Assembly: GCF_000949135.2 (NCBI RefSeq)
Contig: NZ_JTAN02000021.1
Coordinates: 744,001 to 808,000, forward strand
DNA length: 64,000 nucleotides
Source of the DNA: Burkholderia sp. USMB20
Lineage (GTDB): Bacteria > Pseudomonadota > Gammaproteobacteria > Burkholderiales > Burkholderiaceae
Direction: 5' to 3'
This document shows, in pieces, positions 9,781 to 18,892 of this stretch (position 1 is the stretch's first letter; the number at the start of each line of letters is the position of its first letter). The notes beneath the pieces are model-generated. The model searched no databases. It was not told the origin of the DNA and saw nothing but the letters and a program-made list of their open reading frames with translations. The position numbers and the translations under genes were made by a program.

Positions 9781-9847
9781 CATAACGAACGGTTATGCGA
9801 TTCGCGAAAAAAGGTCATTTTGCATAACTTTCCGGATTGGCTAAAGT
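9781..9847 (+). promoter_or_regulatory. PcaQ-type operator copy 2 and pcaHG promoter
   Basis: The dyad ATAAC-N5-GTTAT (9782-9796) lies 23 bp upstream of a promoter with -35 TTGCAT (9820-9825), a 16-bp spacer and -10 TAAAGT (9842-9847). This is the position expected for a LysR activator. Blocks 9781-9800 and 9816-9836 repeat those of copy 1 with identical 35-bp spacing. Confidence 0.72.
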
Positions 9848-9888
9848 CTTGCCATCCACTTCGCGAAATACCTGACAGGAGACGCCCG

Positions 9889-10596
9889 ATGGATTCCCCC
9901 ACGATCCTCACGCCGCGCGACTGGCCGTCGCATCCCGCGTATACCCACCCCGAGTACCGTTCGTCGGTCAAGCGCGGCCCGACCCGCCCGCTGATCCCGC
10001 TGAAGGAAAAGCTGCGCGACCAGTACGTGCCCGTCTACGGCACCGACGATCTCGGCGCGCTCGACCACGACCTGACGAAGAACGCCGTGAAGAACGGCGA
10101 ACCGCTCGGCGAGCGCATCGTCGTCACCGGCCGCGTGCTCGACGAAGGCGGCAAGCCCGTGCGCAACACGCTCGTCGAGGTATGGCAGGCGAACGCGGCC
10201 GGCCGCTACGTGCACAAGGTCGACCAGCACGACGCGCCGCTCGACCCGAACTTCCTCGGCGCAGGCCGCTGCATGACCGACGCCGAAGGCCGCTACCGCT
10301 TCCTGACGATCAAGCCCGGCGCGTATCCGTGGGGCAACCATCCGAACGCATGGCGCCCGAATCACATCCACTTCTCGCTGTTCGGCGACTACTTCGGCTC
10401 GCGCCTCGTCACGCAGATGTACTTCCCCGGCGATCCGCTGCTCGCGTACGACCCGATCTTCCAGGGCACGCCGGAAGCGGCGCGTGACCGCCTTATCTCG
10501 CGCTTCTCGATGGACATCACCGAAGAAGGCTATGCGCTCGGCTACGAATTCGACATCGTGCTGCGCGGCCACGACGCCACCCCGATGGAGCGCTGA
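9889..10596 (+). CDS. pcaH: Protocatechuate 3,4-dioxygenase beta subunit
   Basis: This 235-residue intradiol dioxygenase subunit carries the ferric iron ligands: Tyr107 (GRYVHK), Tyr146 (GAYPWG), His159 and His161 (NHIHF). With PcaG it opens protocatechuate between its two hydroxyls to beta-carboxymuconate, feeding the beta-ketoadipate pathway. The ATG at 9889 follows an AGGAGAC ribosome site; the longer frame upstream covers the promoter and is not coding. It lies 3 bases ahead of pcaG and downstream of a PcaQ-type operator, so it is probably induced by protocatechuate metabolites. Confidence 0.96.
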   Translation: MDSPTILTPRDWPSHPAYTHPEYRSSVKRGPTRPLIPLKEKLRDQYVPVYGTDDLGALDHDLTKNAVKNGEPLGERIVVTGRVLDEGGKPVRNTLVEVWQANAAGRYVHKVDQHDAPLDPNFLGAGRCMTDAEGRYRFLTIKPGAYPWGNHPNAWRPNHIHFSLFGDYFGSRLVTQMYFPGDPLLAYDPIFQGTPEAARDRLISRFSMDITEEGYALGYEFDIVLRGHDATPMER

Positions 10597-10599
10597 ACC

Positions 10600-11193
10600 A
10601 TGACGACGCTGAAGCAAACCCCTTCGCAGACGGTCGGCCCGTACTTCGCGTACGGCCTGTGCCCGCAGCAATACGACTACGACCTGAAGAGCCTGTTCAC
10701 GCCGGCGATCGCCACGCCCGACGCCGAAGGCGAGCACGTGCTGCTGGTCGGACAGGTGTTCGACGGCGACGGCAACGTCGTCAGCGACGCGGTGCTCGAA
10801 TTCACGCAGGTGGACGGTGCGGGCCGCTATCCCGCGTCGCGCGACGACATCGCGAAGTCCGGCTTCACGGGCTTCGCACGCGTCGGCACGGGCACCGATG
10901 CGCAGCACCGCTTCGTTGTCCAGACGGTCAAGCCGGGCCGCGCCGCCGCCGACGAAGCGCCGCACATCAACGTGACGGTGATGATGCGCGGGATCCTGAC
11001 CCACGCGTTCACCCGCGTGTATTTCGACGACGAAGCCGCAGCGAACGCGGCCGATCCGGTGCTGAACCTCGTGCCGGCCGAACGCCGCGCAACGCTCGTC
11101 GCGAAGCGCGACGCGCAACCGGGCCGGCCCGTCGTGTACCGCTTCGACATCCGCATGCAGGGGCCGGACGAGACCGTATTCTTCGACGTGTGA
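10600..11193 (+). CDS. pcaG: Protocatechuate 3,4-dioxygenase alpha subunit
   Basis: This 197-residue subunit shares the intradiol-dioxygenase fold with PcaH. The segment SQTVGPYFAYGL near the N-terminus is diagnostic of PcaG, whose Tyr helps shape the active site. The iron ligands themselves are absent, as expected. It starts 3 bases after the pcaH stop and closes the two-gene operon, followed by a hairpin at 11228-11273. It acts in the cytoplasm as a partner of PcaH. Confidence 0.95.
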   Translation: MTTLKQTPSQTVGPYFAYGLCPQQYDYDLKSLFTPAIATPDAEGEHVLLVGQVFDGDGNVVSDAVLEFTQVDGAGRYPASRDDIAKSGFTGFARVGTGTDAQHRFVVQTVKPGRAAADEAPHINVTVMMRGILTHAFTRVYFDDEAAANAADPVLNLVPAERRATLVAKRDAQPGRPVVYRFDIRMQGPDETVFFDV

Positions 11194-11227
11194 CGCGCGA
11201 GCCGGCGCACGCCGGCTGCCCGCACCG

Positions 11228-11277
11228 AACCGCCGTGTGGCGCGATACCGACAGGCATCGCGTCGTGCGGCGGTTTT
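11228..11277 (+). terminator. Terminator of pcaHG
   Basis: The stem AACCGCCG (11228-11235) pairs with CGGCGGTT (11268-11275). Inside it an internal loop leads to a second 6-bp stem (CGCGAT with ATCGCG). A short T-rich stretch follows, 35 bp after the pcaG stop. Confidence 0.7.
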
Positions 11278-11653
11278 CGCTTTGGGGCCCCCACATTCGA
11301 TGCCGTGCCGCAGCACGCCCGATCGGGACGGCCGATGCCCTTGGTTGACTGCTCCCGCCTCCGGCATCAAACACGCGATTGAAACGCATGCTGCGACAGC
11401 ACATGAATCGTCGGGCCCGCACGATATCGTTTGCGCGTTACACGGCGTATGCTTTGCTATCCGCCCGACACCGACGGGATTGAATCGGAACAGGCAACAA
11501 TTTCACCCGCAATGCGCGAACACTGCCCCGCTGCCTGAGCGCGCATTTTTCTGACCGAGTGCCTTCAAGCGCGTCTGACCGAAACCTGGCAGACGCGTTT
11601 TTTTCGTCCGCGACCGGAGCACGCCGCCGCACTCGCTGCCGCCTCCGTTCCGG
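11278..11653. other. Gene-free gap with an unassigned terminator
   Basis: No convincing ORF lies here. A strong rightward terminator at 11571-11604 ends it although pcaHG already has its own, so an unannotated short transcript is possible. Confidence 0.3.
11571..11604 (+). terminator. Strong intrinsic terminator without an obvious gene
   Basis: GCGTCTG (11571-11577) pairs with CAGACGC (11590-11596) around a 12-nt loop, followed by seven Ts. It reads rightward. Read leftward there is no U-tract, so it does not serve the araC-type gene. Confidence 0.75.
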
Positions 11654-12433
11654 CTAGCGGCGAACCTCCAGATACCGGCTCGGCGTTTCGCCGAGGATGC
11701 GGCGAAACGCCGACGTAAAGGCGCTCGCGCTCGCATAGCCCAGATCGAACGCGACCCGCGTCACCGGCTGCCCGTCGCTCAGGCGGGTAATCGCCGCGAG
11801 CATGCAGACCTGCTGACGCCAGGCGGCGAAACTCACGCCGGTCTGCGCGCGGAACAGCCGCGTAAACGTGCGCCGGCTCACGCCCGCGTCGGTCGCCACC
11901 TGGTCGAGATCGGCCGCGATCGACGGCGACGCGAACAGATGCCGGCAGATCTTCGCGAGGCGCGCGTCGGCCGGCAGCGGCGCGTGCAGTGACAGCCGCG
12001 GCATCGTCGCGATTTCCGCGACCAGCAGCGCCATCAGCTTGCCCGCCCGGCCGTCGACGTCGTACATCGCCGGCAGGTCGATCGCATCGTCGATCAGTTG
12101 CCGCAGGAGCGGCGACACGCCGTACACGCCGCACTGGTCCGGCAGCCCCGCGGCCTCGGCCGTGTCGTCCGACACGAACGTGTTGAGCATCGTGACCGGC
12201 CCGGTCATCGTCATTTCGTGCCGCACGCCGGCCGGCACCCAGCACGCGCGCTGCGGCGGCACCAGCCAGCGGCCGTGCGGCGTCGACACGCTGATCGTGC
12301 CGCGCGACGCGAACGCGAACTGCCCGCGCCGGTGCGCGTGCTCCGGAAACGTCGTGCCCGCCGCGTAGTCGTTTGCGGTCACCACGACGCTACGGGGAAT
12401 GTCTTCGTAGGGATCCAGCAGCGTATTTCTCAA
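11654..12433 (-). CDS. AraC-family transcriptional regulator
   Basis: This protein of about 259 residues has an N-terminal cupin-like effector domain (GTTFPEHAHRRGQFAFASRG, then PPQRACWVPAGVRHEM) and a C-terminal double helix-turn-helix (VSRRTFTRLFRAQTGVSFAAWRQQ, then VAFDLGYASASAFTSAFRRILG). This is the AraC subtype found near efflux or hydrolase genes. I chose the TTG at 12433-12431, which follows a purine-rich stretch; the only in-frame ATG (12583) overlaps the divergent gene. The start is therefore uncertain. It is divergent from an alpha/beta hydrolase, a plausible target. Confidence 0.8.
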   Translation of the reverse strand: MRNTLLDPYEDIPRSVVVTANDYAAGTTFPEHAHRRGQFAFASRGTISVSTPHGRWLVPPQRACWVPAGVRHEMTMTGPVTMLNTFVSDDTAEAAGLPDQCGVYGVSPLLRQLIDDAIDLPAMYDVDGRAGKLMALLVAEIATMPRLSLHAPLPADARLAKICRHLFASPSIAADLDQVATDAGVSRRTFTRLFRAQTGVSFAAWRQQVCMLAAITRLSDGQPVTRVAFDLGYASASAFTSAFRRILGETPSRYLEVRR

Positions 12434-12575
12434 GGCCCGAATTCCATCATGAATGACCCGATATCGAAGGCGGGTCACCTTCGATCGGTCTACGATCCGC
12501 TCCACGCTTGCGCGACCGGATGGCCGCAAGACCCGACGGCCGCATCGGCCGGATAGCGACTTCTTCGGAGCGGAG

Positions 12576-13355
12576 ATGCCCAATACGTTTCATCGCGTGG
12601 GGGACGGCCCCCACCCTGTTCTCGTGCTGCACGGCTGGTTCGGCGACGCGCGTGCGTTCGAGCCCGTCGAGACGTGGCTGTCGCACGAACGCTTCACCTA
12701 TGTGTTCATGGACTACCGCGGCTACGGCGGCATGCGCGGCGCGCACGGCGCGTACTCGATCGCCGAAATCGCCGCCGACACGCTCGCCCTCGCCGACGCG
12801 CTCGGCTGGCGCACGTTCAGCCTCGTCGGCCACTCGATGGGCGGCATGGCGATCGAGAAGGTCGCCGCCACGGCGCCCGACCGGGTGCGCGCGCTGGTGC
12901 CGATCGCGCCGGTGCCGTGCGGCGGCTTGCCGTTCGACGCCGCGCGACGCGCGCTATTCGAACGCGCCGCCGACCACCTCGCCGATCGCCGCGCCATCAT
13001 CGATCGCAGCACCGGCGGCCGGTTGCCCGCCGCCTGGGTCGAGTGGAAAGCCGCGTATTCGGCATCCTGTTCGTCGCCGCACGCGTTCGGCGCGTACTTC
13101 CGCGCGTGGGCCGACACGGATTTCAGCGACGACATCACGGGCCACCATCCGGTGAAGGTGCTGATCGGCGAGCACGACCCGGCGTTCGACGCGGCGCTGA
13201 TGGCGCGCACCTATCTGCGGCGCTATCCGCGCGCGACCGTCGACGTGCTGCGCAATGCCGGTCATTACCCGATGAACGAAACCCCGCTCGCGCTGGTCGC
13301 CGCGATGGAAGCATTCCTGCTCGACACGGCGGCAGACCGCGCGCCCGGTGCATGA
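12576..13355 (+). CDS. Alpha/beta-fold hydrolase
   Basis: This 259-residue enzyme has the canonical nucleophile elbow GHSMGG (Ser87), an acid Asp in GEHDPAFD and a terminal His in NAGHYPMNE, all in the expected order. The oxyanion region is HGWFGD at 19-24. It probably hydrolyses a small ester, lactone or C-C bond, but the substrate cannot be read from sequence. A GGAGCGGAG ribosome site precedes the ATG. No signal peptide is seen, so it should be cytoplasmic. It is divergent from an AraC regulator. Confidence 0.85.
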   Translation: MPNTFHRVGDGPHPVLVLHGWFGDARAFEPVETWLSHERFTYVFMDYRGYGGMRGAHGAYSIAEIAADTLALADALGWRTFSLVGHSMGGMAIEKVAATAPDRVRALVPIAPVPCGGLPFDAARRALFERAADHLADRRAIIDRSTGGRLPAAWVEWKAAYSASCSSPHAFGAYFRAWADTDFSDDITGHHPVKVLIGEHDPAFDAALMARTYLRRYPRATVDVLRNAGHYPMNETPLALVAAMEAFLLDTAADRAPGA

Positions 13356-13388
13356 CGTGCCGCGCACCGACGGCATCCGGTCGGCACG
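13356..13388. terminator. Bidirectional hairpin between convergent genes
   Basis: CGTGCCG (13356-13362) pairs with CGGCACG (13382-13388), with a smaller nested ACCG/CGGT pair inside. It fills the 35-bp gap between the hydrolase and the end of the peptidase operon. There is no U-tract. Confidence 0.5.
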
Positions 13389-13390
13389 CA

Positions 13391-14218
13391 TCACCGCAGC
13401 ATGAACGACATGGCCGACAGGCTGTTCAGCGTGCGCACCACGTGCTCGACCGACGGCCCGTCGAAGCGCAGCGTCACCGCATCGACCCGCTCGAGCGACG
13501 GCAGCACGCAGAACAGATCGGCGAGCGCGGCCGTCTGCACGCGCAGCGTGCAAGCGGCCGGCGCGGGCCGGTGCGCGGTCGCGCGCCAGCCGGACGACAG
13601 CGCATGTACGACCGTTTCGCGTGCGGCGGTCGCGATGCGCGCGCAGGACGCGGCCGGCGTGAGCGTGTCGCCGCTCGATGCGCCGCCGGCCGTCTTGACC
13701 GCCTCGAAACGCGCGTCCGGAAACAGCGGCCGGGTTTCCTCGGCGAATACGTCGTCGCCCGACGCCAGCACGACGTGCGCGCCGTATTCGCGCGCCAGCG
13801 CGCCATACAGCCCGGCTTCGCCGAGTTCGACGCCGTTCAGCCAAACCTGCGTGAACGCGAAGCTGTTGATGGTGTGTGCAAGCACGCCGCGCGTCTGCGA
13901 CTTCGCATGAAAGCCGATCATGAACACGAGGTCGGGCTGCTGCTCGAGGCCCGCCATCATCCCCAGCATGCGCGGCTTGCCGAGCACGACGCGGGCGCGG
14001 GCATCGAGCGCGTCGGGCAACAGATTGCGGAAGCCGCCGTGCGAATCGTTGACCCAGACGGCCTTCGCGCCGCCGGCGAACGCGCCTTCGATCGCCGCGT
14101 TCGCCTCGGCGGTCATCCAGCGGCGCGCGCGTTCGTATTCCGGATTGCCGGCACGCGTCTGCTCGAGGGCGAACACACCGGCGACACCCTCGATGTCGGT
14201 CGAGATCAGAATCTTCAT
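13391..14218 (-). CDS. M55 family D-aminopeptidase (DppA-like)
   Basis: This 275-residue metallopeptidase opens with MKILISTDIEGVAGV, whose Asp and Glu are the first zinc ligands of the M55/DppA family. NDSHGGFRN and MIGFHAKS supply further His ligands. DppA of Bacillus is a D-amino-acid-specific aminopeptidase forming a decamer. Its ATG overlaps the stop of the preceding P1 peptidase by four bases (ATGA), so the two are translationally coupled. As the last gene of an importer operon it should trim imported peptides, possibly ones with D-residues. Confidence 0.88.
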   Translation of the reverse strand: MKILISTDIEGVAGVFALEQTRAGNPEYERARRWMTAEANAAIEGAFAGGAKAVWVNDSHGGFRNLLPDALDARARVVLGKPRMLGMMAGLEQQPDLVFMIGFHAKSQTRGVLAHTINSFAFTQVWLNGVELGEAGLYGALAREYGAHVVLASGDDVFAEETRPLFPDARFEAVKTAGGASSGDTLTPAASCARIATAARETVVHALSSGWRATAHRPAPAACTLRVQTAALADLFCVLPSLERVDAVTLRFDGPSVEHVVRTLNSLSAMSFMLR

Positions 14219-15306
14219 GAATGGCTCGGACGTCCTTCGTTGCCTGCGTTGAATAACCGCTCGAGATCGGGCACCGCATCGCGCAGCGATTGCCGTACGT
14301 GGCCGTCGCGGCCGGTCACGGTCACGGCCTGCAGCAGCGCGTCGGCGATCGCGTGCTCGACGCTTTCGGCCGCGGCCATGAACAGCGGGTCGAGCGCCGC
14401 ATCGGCCACGAGGGCCGGCAGCGCGACGGTCGACGCATCGCGCGCGATCGTGTACGCGGTGGAAAAGGCGAGCGCGATGTCGCCGCTGCCATGTCCGTAG
14501 ACCGAGCCGGTGCGGGCGAGCCCCGCGCCCGCGCGGCGCGCGAGCCGCGACAGTTGCCGCGCGTCGAGCGGCGCATCGGTCGCGAGCAGCAGGATGATCG
14601 AGCCTTGCTCGGGCGGCGCCGCGTGCGTCGGCTGAGCGTCCGCTGCGGCACGCCGCTGCGCGACGATCCGACCGACCGGCACGCCGCCGAGCGTCAGCAT
14701 CGGCAGCCGGCCGAAATTCGCGAGCACGAGCGCGCCGACCGTATACGGCCTGCCGGCCGCGACGGCCACGCGCGACGCGGAGCCGATCCCGCCCTTCAGG
14801 TCGAAACACGACATCCCGCGCCCGGCGCCTGCCGCGCCACGTGCGAAATCTCGCGCCGCGGTATTGCAGGCTTCGTCGTAATGCGCGGCCGTCACCGCGA
14901 ACGCCTGGATGTCGTTCAGATAGCCGTCGTTGCACTCGAACACGAGCGGGTTGACGGTCGGCCAGTCGCGGCCGATTTGCGGGTTCTCCCCGACCGCCGC
15001 GCGAATCTGCGCCTGCGCCACCGCGCCGACGCCGAACGTGTTGGTCAGCGCGATCGGCGTTTCGAGCGTGCCCAGTTCGTCGATCTGCACGAGCCCGACG
15101 CTCTTGCCGAAGCCGTTGATCACGGCCGCGCCGGCCGGCACCTTGCTGCGGTACAGGTCGCCCGGGTGCGGCTTCACGACGGTGACGCCCGTCTGCACGT
15201 CGCCCGCATCGAGCGTCGCATGGCCGACCGTCACGCCCGGCACGTCGGCGATCGTGCCGCGCGGCCCGACCGGCAGCGTCGCGGCCCACATGGGCACGGC
15301 TCGCAT
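14215..15306 (-). CDS. P1 family (DmpA-type) aminopeptidase
   Basis: This 363-residue enzyme belongs to the P1 family of autoprocessing aminopeptidases (DmpA, beta-aminopeptidases). The cleavage site is visible as Gly235-Ser236 in EQGSIILLLATD; Ser236 becomes the N-terminal nucleophile. Other markers are VPGVTVGHAT, GAAVINGFGKSVG and FDLKGGIGSASR. Such enzymes release D- or beta-amino acids, or act on beta-alanyl dipeptides. The start codon overlaps the stop of the upstream permease by one base. The partner genes make a role in digesting imported peptides likely. Confidence 0.9.
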   Translation of the reverse strand: MRAVPMWAATLPVGPRGTIADVPGVTVGHATLDAGDVQTGVTVVKPHPGDLYRSKVPAGAAVINGFGKSVGLVQIDELGTLETPIALTNTFGVGAVAQAQIRAAVGENPQIGRDWPTVNPLVFECNDGYLNDIQAFAVTAAHYDEACNTAARDFARGAAGAGRGMSCFDLKGGIGSASRVAVAAGRPYTVGALVLANFGRLPMLTLGGVPVGRIVAQRRAAADAQPTHAAPPEQGSIILLLATDAPLDARQLSRLARRAGAGLARTGSVYGHGSGDIALAFSTAYTIARDASTVALPALVADAALDPLFMAAAESVEHAIADALLQAVTVTGRDGHVRQSLRDAVPDLERLFNAGNEGRPSHS

Positions 15307-16199
15307 CAGCGCCGCTCCAGCTTCGGGTCGAGCGCGTCGCGCAGCCCGTCGCCGAGCAGGTTGAACGCGAGCACGGTCAGGAAGATCGCGAGGCTCGGGA
15401 AGATCGCGACGTGCGGCGCGGTCACCATGTCCGCGCGCGCCTCGTTGAGCATCGCGCCCCACTCCGGCGTCGGCGGCTGCGCGCCGAGCCCGAGGAACGA
15501 CAGGCTCGCGGCCGTGATGATCGACGTGCCGATCCGCATCGTGAAGTAGACGACGACCGACGACACGGTGCCCGGCAGGATGTGCCGCATGATGATCGTC
15601 CAGTCGGACGCGCCGATGCTGCGCGCGGCTTCCACGTAGGTCATGTGCTTGAGCATCAGCGTGTTGCCGCGCACGAGCCGCGCGAACGCCGGAATGCTGA
15701 AGATCGCGACCGCGCAGATCACGTTGACCATCCCGTTGCCGAGGATCGCGACCACGCCGATCGCGAGCAGGATCCCCGGGAACGCGAACAGCACGTCGGC
15801 CACGCGCATCGTGATGCGGTCCCACCAGCCTTCGTAGTAGCCGGCGAGCAGCCCGAAGAACGTGCCGATGAGCGCGCCGAGCGCGACCGAGAAGAAGCCG
15901 GCCGCGAGCGAGATGCGCGTGCCGGTCACGATCCGGCTGAAGATGTCGCGGCCGAGCGAGTCGACGCCGAACCAGTGCACGGCCGACGGCCCCGCGTTCA
16001 GCGCGTCGTAGTCGAAGTAGTTCTCCGGATCGAACGGCACGATGTGCGGGCCGACGAAGGCCAGCACGACGAGCGCGAGCACGAAGCCGCCGGCGACCAG
16101 CGCGACGGTCTGCTTGCGGAACTTGCGCCAGAATTCACGCCACGGCGTGCGGATCGTGTTCGATGCGGCCGGCGCCGCGGGCTGGACAGTCGCGTTCAT
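15306..16199 (-). CDS. gsiD: ABC transporter permease (GsiD/DppC-like)
   Basis: This 297-residue inner-membrane protein has an N-terminal segment ahead of TM1, typical of DppC/GsiD, and the EAA loop [20 protein letters not shown] that contacts the ATPase. About six hydrophobic segments are visible. It follows the GsiC-type permease by 13 bp and precedes the P1 peptidase. The two permeases form the channel of the importer served by GsiB and GsiA homologues. Substrate (glutathione or short peptides) is inferred from similarity and neighbours. Confidence 0.9.
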   Translation of the reverse strand: MNATVQPAAPAASNTIRTPWREFWRKFRKQTVALVAGGFVLALVVLAFVGPHIVPFDPENYFDYDALNAGPSAVHWFGVDSLGRDIFSRIVTGTRISLAAGFFSVALGALIGTFFGLLAGYYEGWWDRITMRVADVLFAFPGILLAIGVVAILGNGMVNVICAVAIFSIPAFARLVRGNTLMLKHMTYVEAARSIGASDWTIIMRHILPGTVSSVVVYFTMRIGTSIITAASLSFLGLGAQPPTPEWGAMLNEARADMVTAPHVAIFPSLAIFLTVLAFNLLGDGLRDALDPKLERR

Positions 16200-16212
16200 G
16201 CTGGCCTCACGC

Positions 16213-17133
16213 TCACTTGAACCGGATGGTCGGGTTGATGACCGCGTACAGCACGTCGACGGTCAGGTTGATCAGGATAAATTCGAGCGAGAACAGCAGC
16301 ACGATCGCCTGGATCACCGGGTAGTCGCGCATCGTGACCGCATCGACCAGCAAGCGCCCGAGCCCCGGCCAGTTGAACACGGCCTCGACGACGATCGAGC
16401 CGCCGAGCAGGAAGCCGAACTGCAGCCCCATCATCGTGACGACCGGGATCATCGCGTTGCGCAGGCAGTGCTTGAGCACCACCAGCGGCTCGTGCACGCC
16501 CTTCGCGCGCGCGGTGCGCACGTAGTCCTCGTTGAGCACCTCGACGAACGACGCGCGCGTGAAGCGCGCCATTACGGCCGCGACCGCGGCGCCGAGCGTC
16601 AGCGACGGCAGCACGTAGCTCTTCCACGTGCCGTCCGGCACGACCGGCAGCCAGCCGAGCTTCACCGAGAAGATCTCCATCAGCAGCATGCCGAGCGCGA
16701 ACGCCGGAAACGAGATGCCCGACACCGCGATCGTCATCCCGAGGCGGTCGGGCCAGCGGTTGCGCCATACCGCCGACGCGATCCCGATCGCCATCCCGAA
16801 CGCCGTCGCCCACACCATGCTGACGAGCGTGAGCAGCAGCGTCGGCATGAAGCGCTCGCCGATCTCGGTCGACACCGGCCGCTTGCTGCGCGTCGACGTG
16901 CCGAAATCGCCGTGCGCGATCTTCACGAAGAAGTTCGCGAACTGCGCGGGCAGCGGCCGGTCGAGCCCGAGATCGGCACGCACCAGCGCGACCGTCGCGT
17001 CGTCGGCTTCGGGGCCGGCCGCGAGCCGCGCCGGGTCGCCCGGCAGCAGGTGCACGAACAGGAACACCAGCACCGCGACGATCGCGAGCGTGGGCAGCAG
17101 GCCGAACAGGCGTTTGACGAGAAAATTCAGCAT
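16213..17133 (-). CDS. gsiC: ABC transporter permease (GsiC/DppB-like)
   Basis: This 306-residue permease of the DppB/GsiC class begins [23 protein letters not shown], followed by the periplasmic [12 protein letters not shown] region, and has the EAA motif [23 protein letters not shown]. It sits between the binding-protein gene (68 bp upstream) and gsiD. Length and order match E. coli gsiC. Confidence 0.9.
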   Translation of the reverse strand: MLNFLVKRLFGLLPTLAIVAVLVFLFVHLLPGDPARLAAGPEADDATVALVRADLGLDRPLPAQFANFFVKIAHGDFGTSTRSKRPVSTEIGERFMPTLLLTLVSMVWATAFGMAIGIASAVWRNRWPDRLGMTIAVSGISFPAFALGMLLMEIFSVKLGWLPVVPDGTWKSYVLPSLTLGAAVAAVMARFTRASFVEVLNEDYVRTARAKGVHEPLVVLKHCLRNAMIPVVTMMGLQFGFLLGGSIVVEAVFNWPGLGRLLVDAVTMRDYPVIQAIVLLFSLEFILINLTVDVLYAVINPTIRFK

Positions 17134-17200
17134 GGGACACCGATCGAATCAGCGCGCCGGCAGCTTGCGCCGCCGGCGCCGGACAGCAGGCGAGCTGCCG

Positions 17201-18763
17201 TCATTTCACCGAGATTTCGTCGAAGTTGAACGAACCGTCCGGCATCACGTACATGCCGTGCAGGCGCTTGCTGCGCGCGTAGACGATCTTCTCCTGCACC
17301 AGGAAGATCCACGGCGCGTCGGCCCACACCAGCTTCTGCGCGTCGGCGTACAGGGCGGCCTTCTTCGCGTTGTCGGTCGTCTCGAGCGCCTTCGCGAGAT
17401 CGTCGTCGACGGCTCCGTTCTTGTAGTACGCGGTGTTGTAGAGCTTCGGCGGCGCCGACGTGGACGCGAGCAGCGGCGACAGCGCCCAGTTCGCCTCGCC
17501 CGTCGAGGCCGACCACCCGCTGTAGTACATCCGCACCGGCGCCGCCGCCGGATCCTGCGCGCTCTCGACCTTCGCGACCCGCTCGCCGGCCTCGAGCGCC
17601 TGCACCTGCACCTTCACGCCGACCTGCGCGAGCTGCTGCTGGACGAACTGGATCAGCTTCTGCGCCGTCGAATGGTTGTACGCGGACCAGAGCGTCGACT
17701 CGAAGCCGTTCGGATAACCGGCCTCCTTCAGCAGCGCGCGCGCCTTCGCCGGATCGTACGGCCAGGGCCCGAGCTTGGTCGCGTATTCGACGCCGACCGG
17801 GGCGACGCCCGTCTGCGGCGTCGCATAGCCGGCGAACACGACCTTCGCGAGCGCCTCCTTGTTGACCGCGTAGTTCAGCGCTTCACGCACCTTCGGATTG
17901 TCGAACGGCTTCTTCTGCGTGTTCAGCGAGATGTAGCGCTGGATGATCGACGGCCGCTCGATCAGCTCGACCTTCGGATTGCTCTTCAGGTCGGCCGCCT
18001 GCTCGAACGGAATCGTGAACGCGAAATCCGCCTCGCCGGTCTTGAGCAGCGCGGCGCGCGTGTTGTTGTCGACCACTGGCTTCCAGTCGATCGAATCGAC
18101 CTTCGGATAGCCCTTCTTCCAGTAGCCGGCAAACTTCTTCACCTTCATGTCGTCGGTCTGCTTCCATTCGACGAACTCGAACGGGCCCGTGCCGACCGGA
18201 TGCAGCGACACGTCGCGCCCCCACTTCTTCAGCGCGGCCGGCGAGATCATCACCGCCGACGGGTGCGCGAGCGTGTTGATGAACGCGGAGAACGGCTCGC
18301 GCAGCGTGAAGCGCACCGTCATCGGATCGACCACCTCGGTCTTCTCGATCACGCGGAACAGCCCGTAACGCTTCAGCTTGTTCGCCGGATCGGTCACGCG
18401 GTCGAAGTTCGCCTTCACCGCGTCGGCGTTGAAGTCGGTGCCGTCGTGGAACTTCACGCCCGGGCGCAGCTTGACCGTGTAGACCTTCGCATCGGGCGAC
18501 GCCTGGTAGCTCGTCGCGAGCACGTTCACGAGCTTCATGTCCTTGTCGAAGCCGAACAGCCCTTCGTAGAACGACTTCACGACGGCCTGCGACACCGTGT
18601 CGTTCGCGTCGTACGGATCCATCGTCGTGAACGTCGAGTACACGGCGACCACGACGTTCTGCTGCGCGAACGCGGGCGCGGCGACCGACAGCGCGAGCGC
18701 GCCTGCCCCCGCGGCGAACAGCGCGCGCGGGCGGAACATCGGGAACGAATGCGGCTTGTTCAT
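17201..18763 (-). CDS. gsiB: Periplasmic peptide/glutathione-binding protein
   Basis: This 520-residue extracytoplasmic solute-binding protein (family 5) has a signal peptide of about 34 residues ending in PAFA before QQNVVVAVY. The mature part carries family features: [24 protein letters not shown], the [13 protein letters not shown] signature (about 110-122) and the [14 protein letters not shown] helix. It resembles GsiB and DppA-type binding proteins. I start at the ATG at 18763; the longer frame lacks a signal sequence. In the operon it delivers substrate to the GsiCD-like channel. Confidence 0.9.
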   Translation of the reverse strand: MNKPHSFPMFRPRALFAAGAGALALSVAAPAFAQQNVVVAVYSTFTTMDPYDANDTVSQAVVKSFYEGLFGFDKDMKLVNVLATSYQASPDAKVYTVKLRPGVKFHDGTDFNADAVKANFDRVTDPANKLKRYGLFRVIEKTEVVDPMTVRFTLREPFSAFINTLAHPSAVMISPAALKKWGRDVSLHPVGTGPFEFVEWKQTDDMKVKKFAGYWKKGYPKVDSIDWKPVVDNNTRAALLKTGEADFAFTIPFEQAADLKSNPKVELIERPSIIQRYISLNTQKKPFDNPKVREALNYAVNKEALAKVVFAGYATPQTGVAPVGVEYATKLGPWPYDPAKARALLKEAGYPNGFESTLWSAYNHSTAQKLIQFVQQQLAQVGVKVQVQALEAGERVAKVESAQDPAAAPVRMYYSGWSASTGEANWALSPLLASTSAPPKLYNTAYYKNGAVDDDLAKALETTDNAKKAALYADAQKLVWADAPWIFLVQEKIVYARSKRLHGMYVMPDGSFNFDEISVK

Positions 18764-18892
18764 TTTGTCTGGCTCCTGTGGATGATTCGGTAACGCGTGG
18801 TGGAAATCGCGGCGCGACTGCATCCGCTCCGGGAAGTGACGCCGTTGCCTGGCGCGTGCGCAGCTGCGGTCCATATGCGCCTCGCCGCTCGA

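Noticed and set aside
9094-9888. Upstream extension of the pcaH frame
   Set aside because: It runs through the divergent pcaQ gene and both operator copies; the family start with a good ribosome site is at 9889.
12434-12583. ATG start at 12583 for the AraC-type gene
   Set aside because: It would overlap the divergent hydrolase start, and the added residues are not family-like.
16042-17229. Long plus-strand frame opposite the two permeases
   Set aside because: Antisense shadow rich in Arg and His; the minus strand encodes clear membrane proteins.
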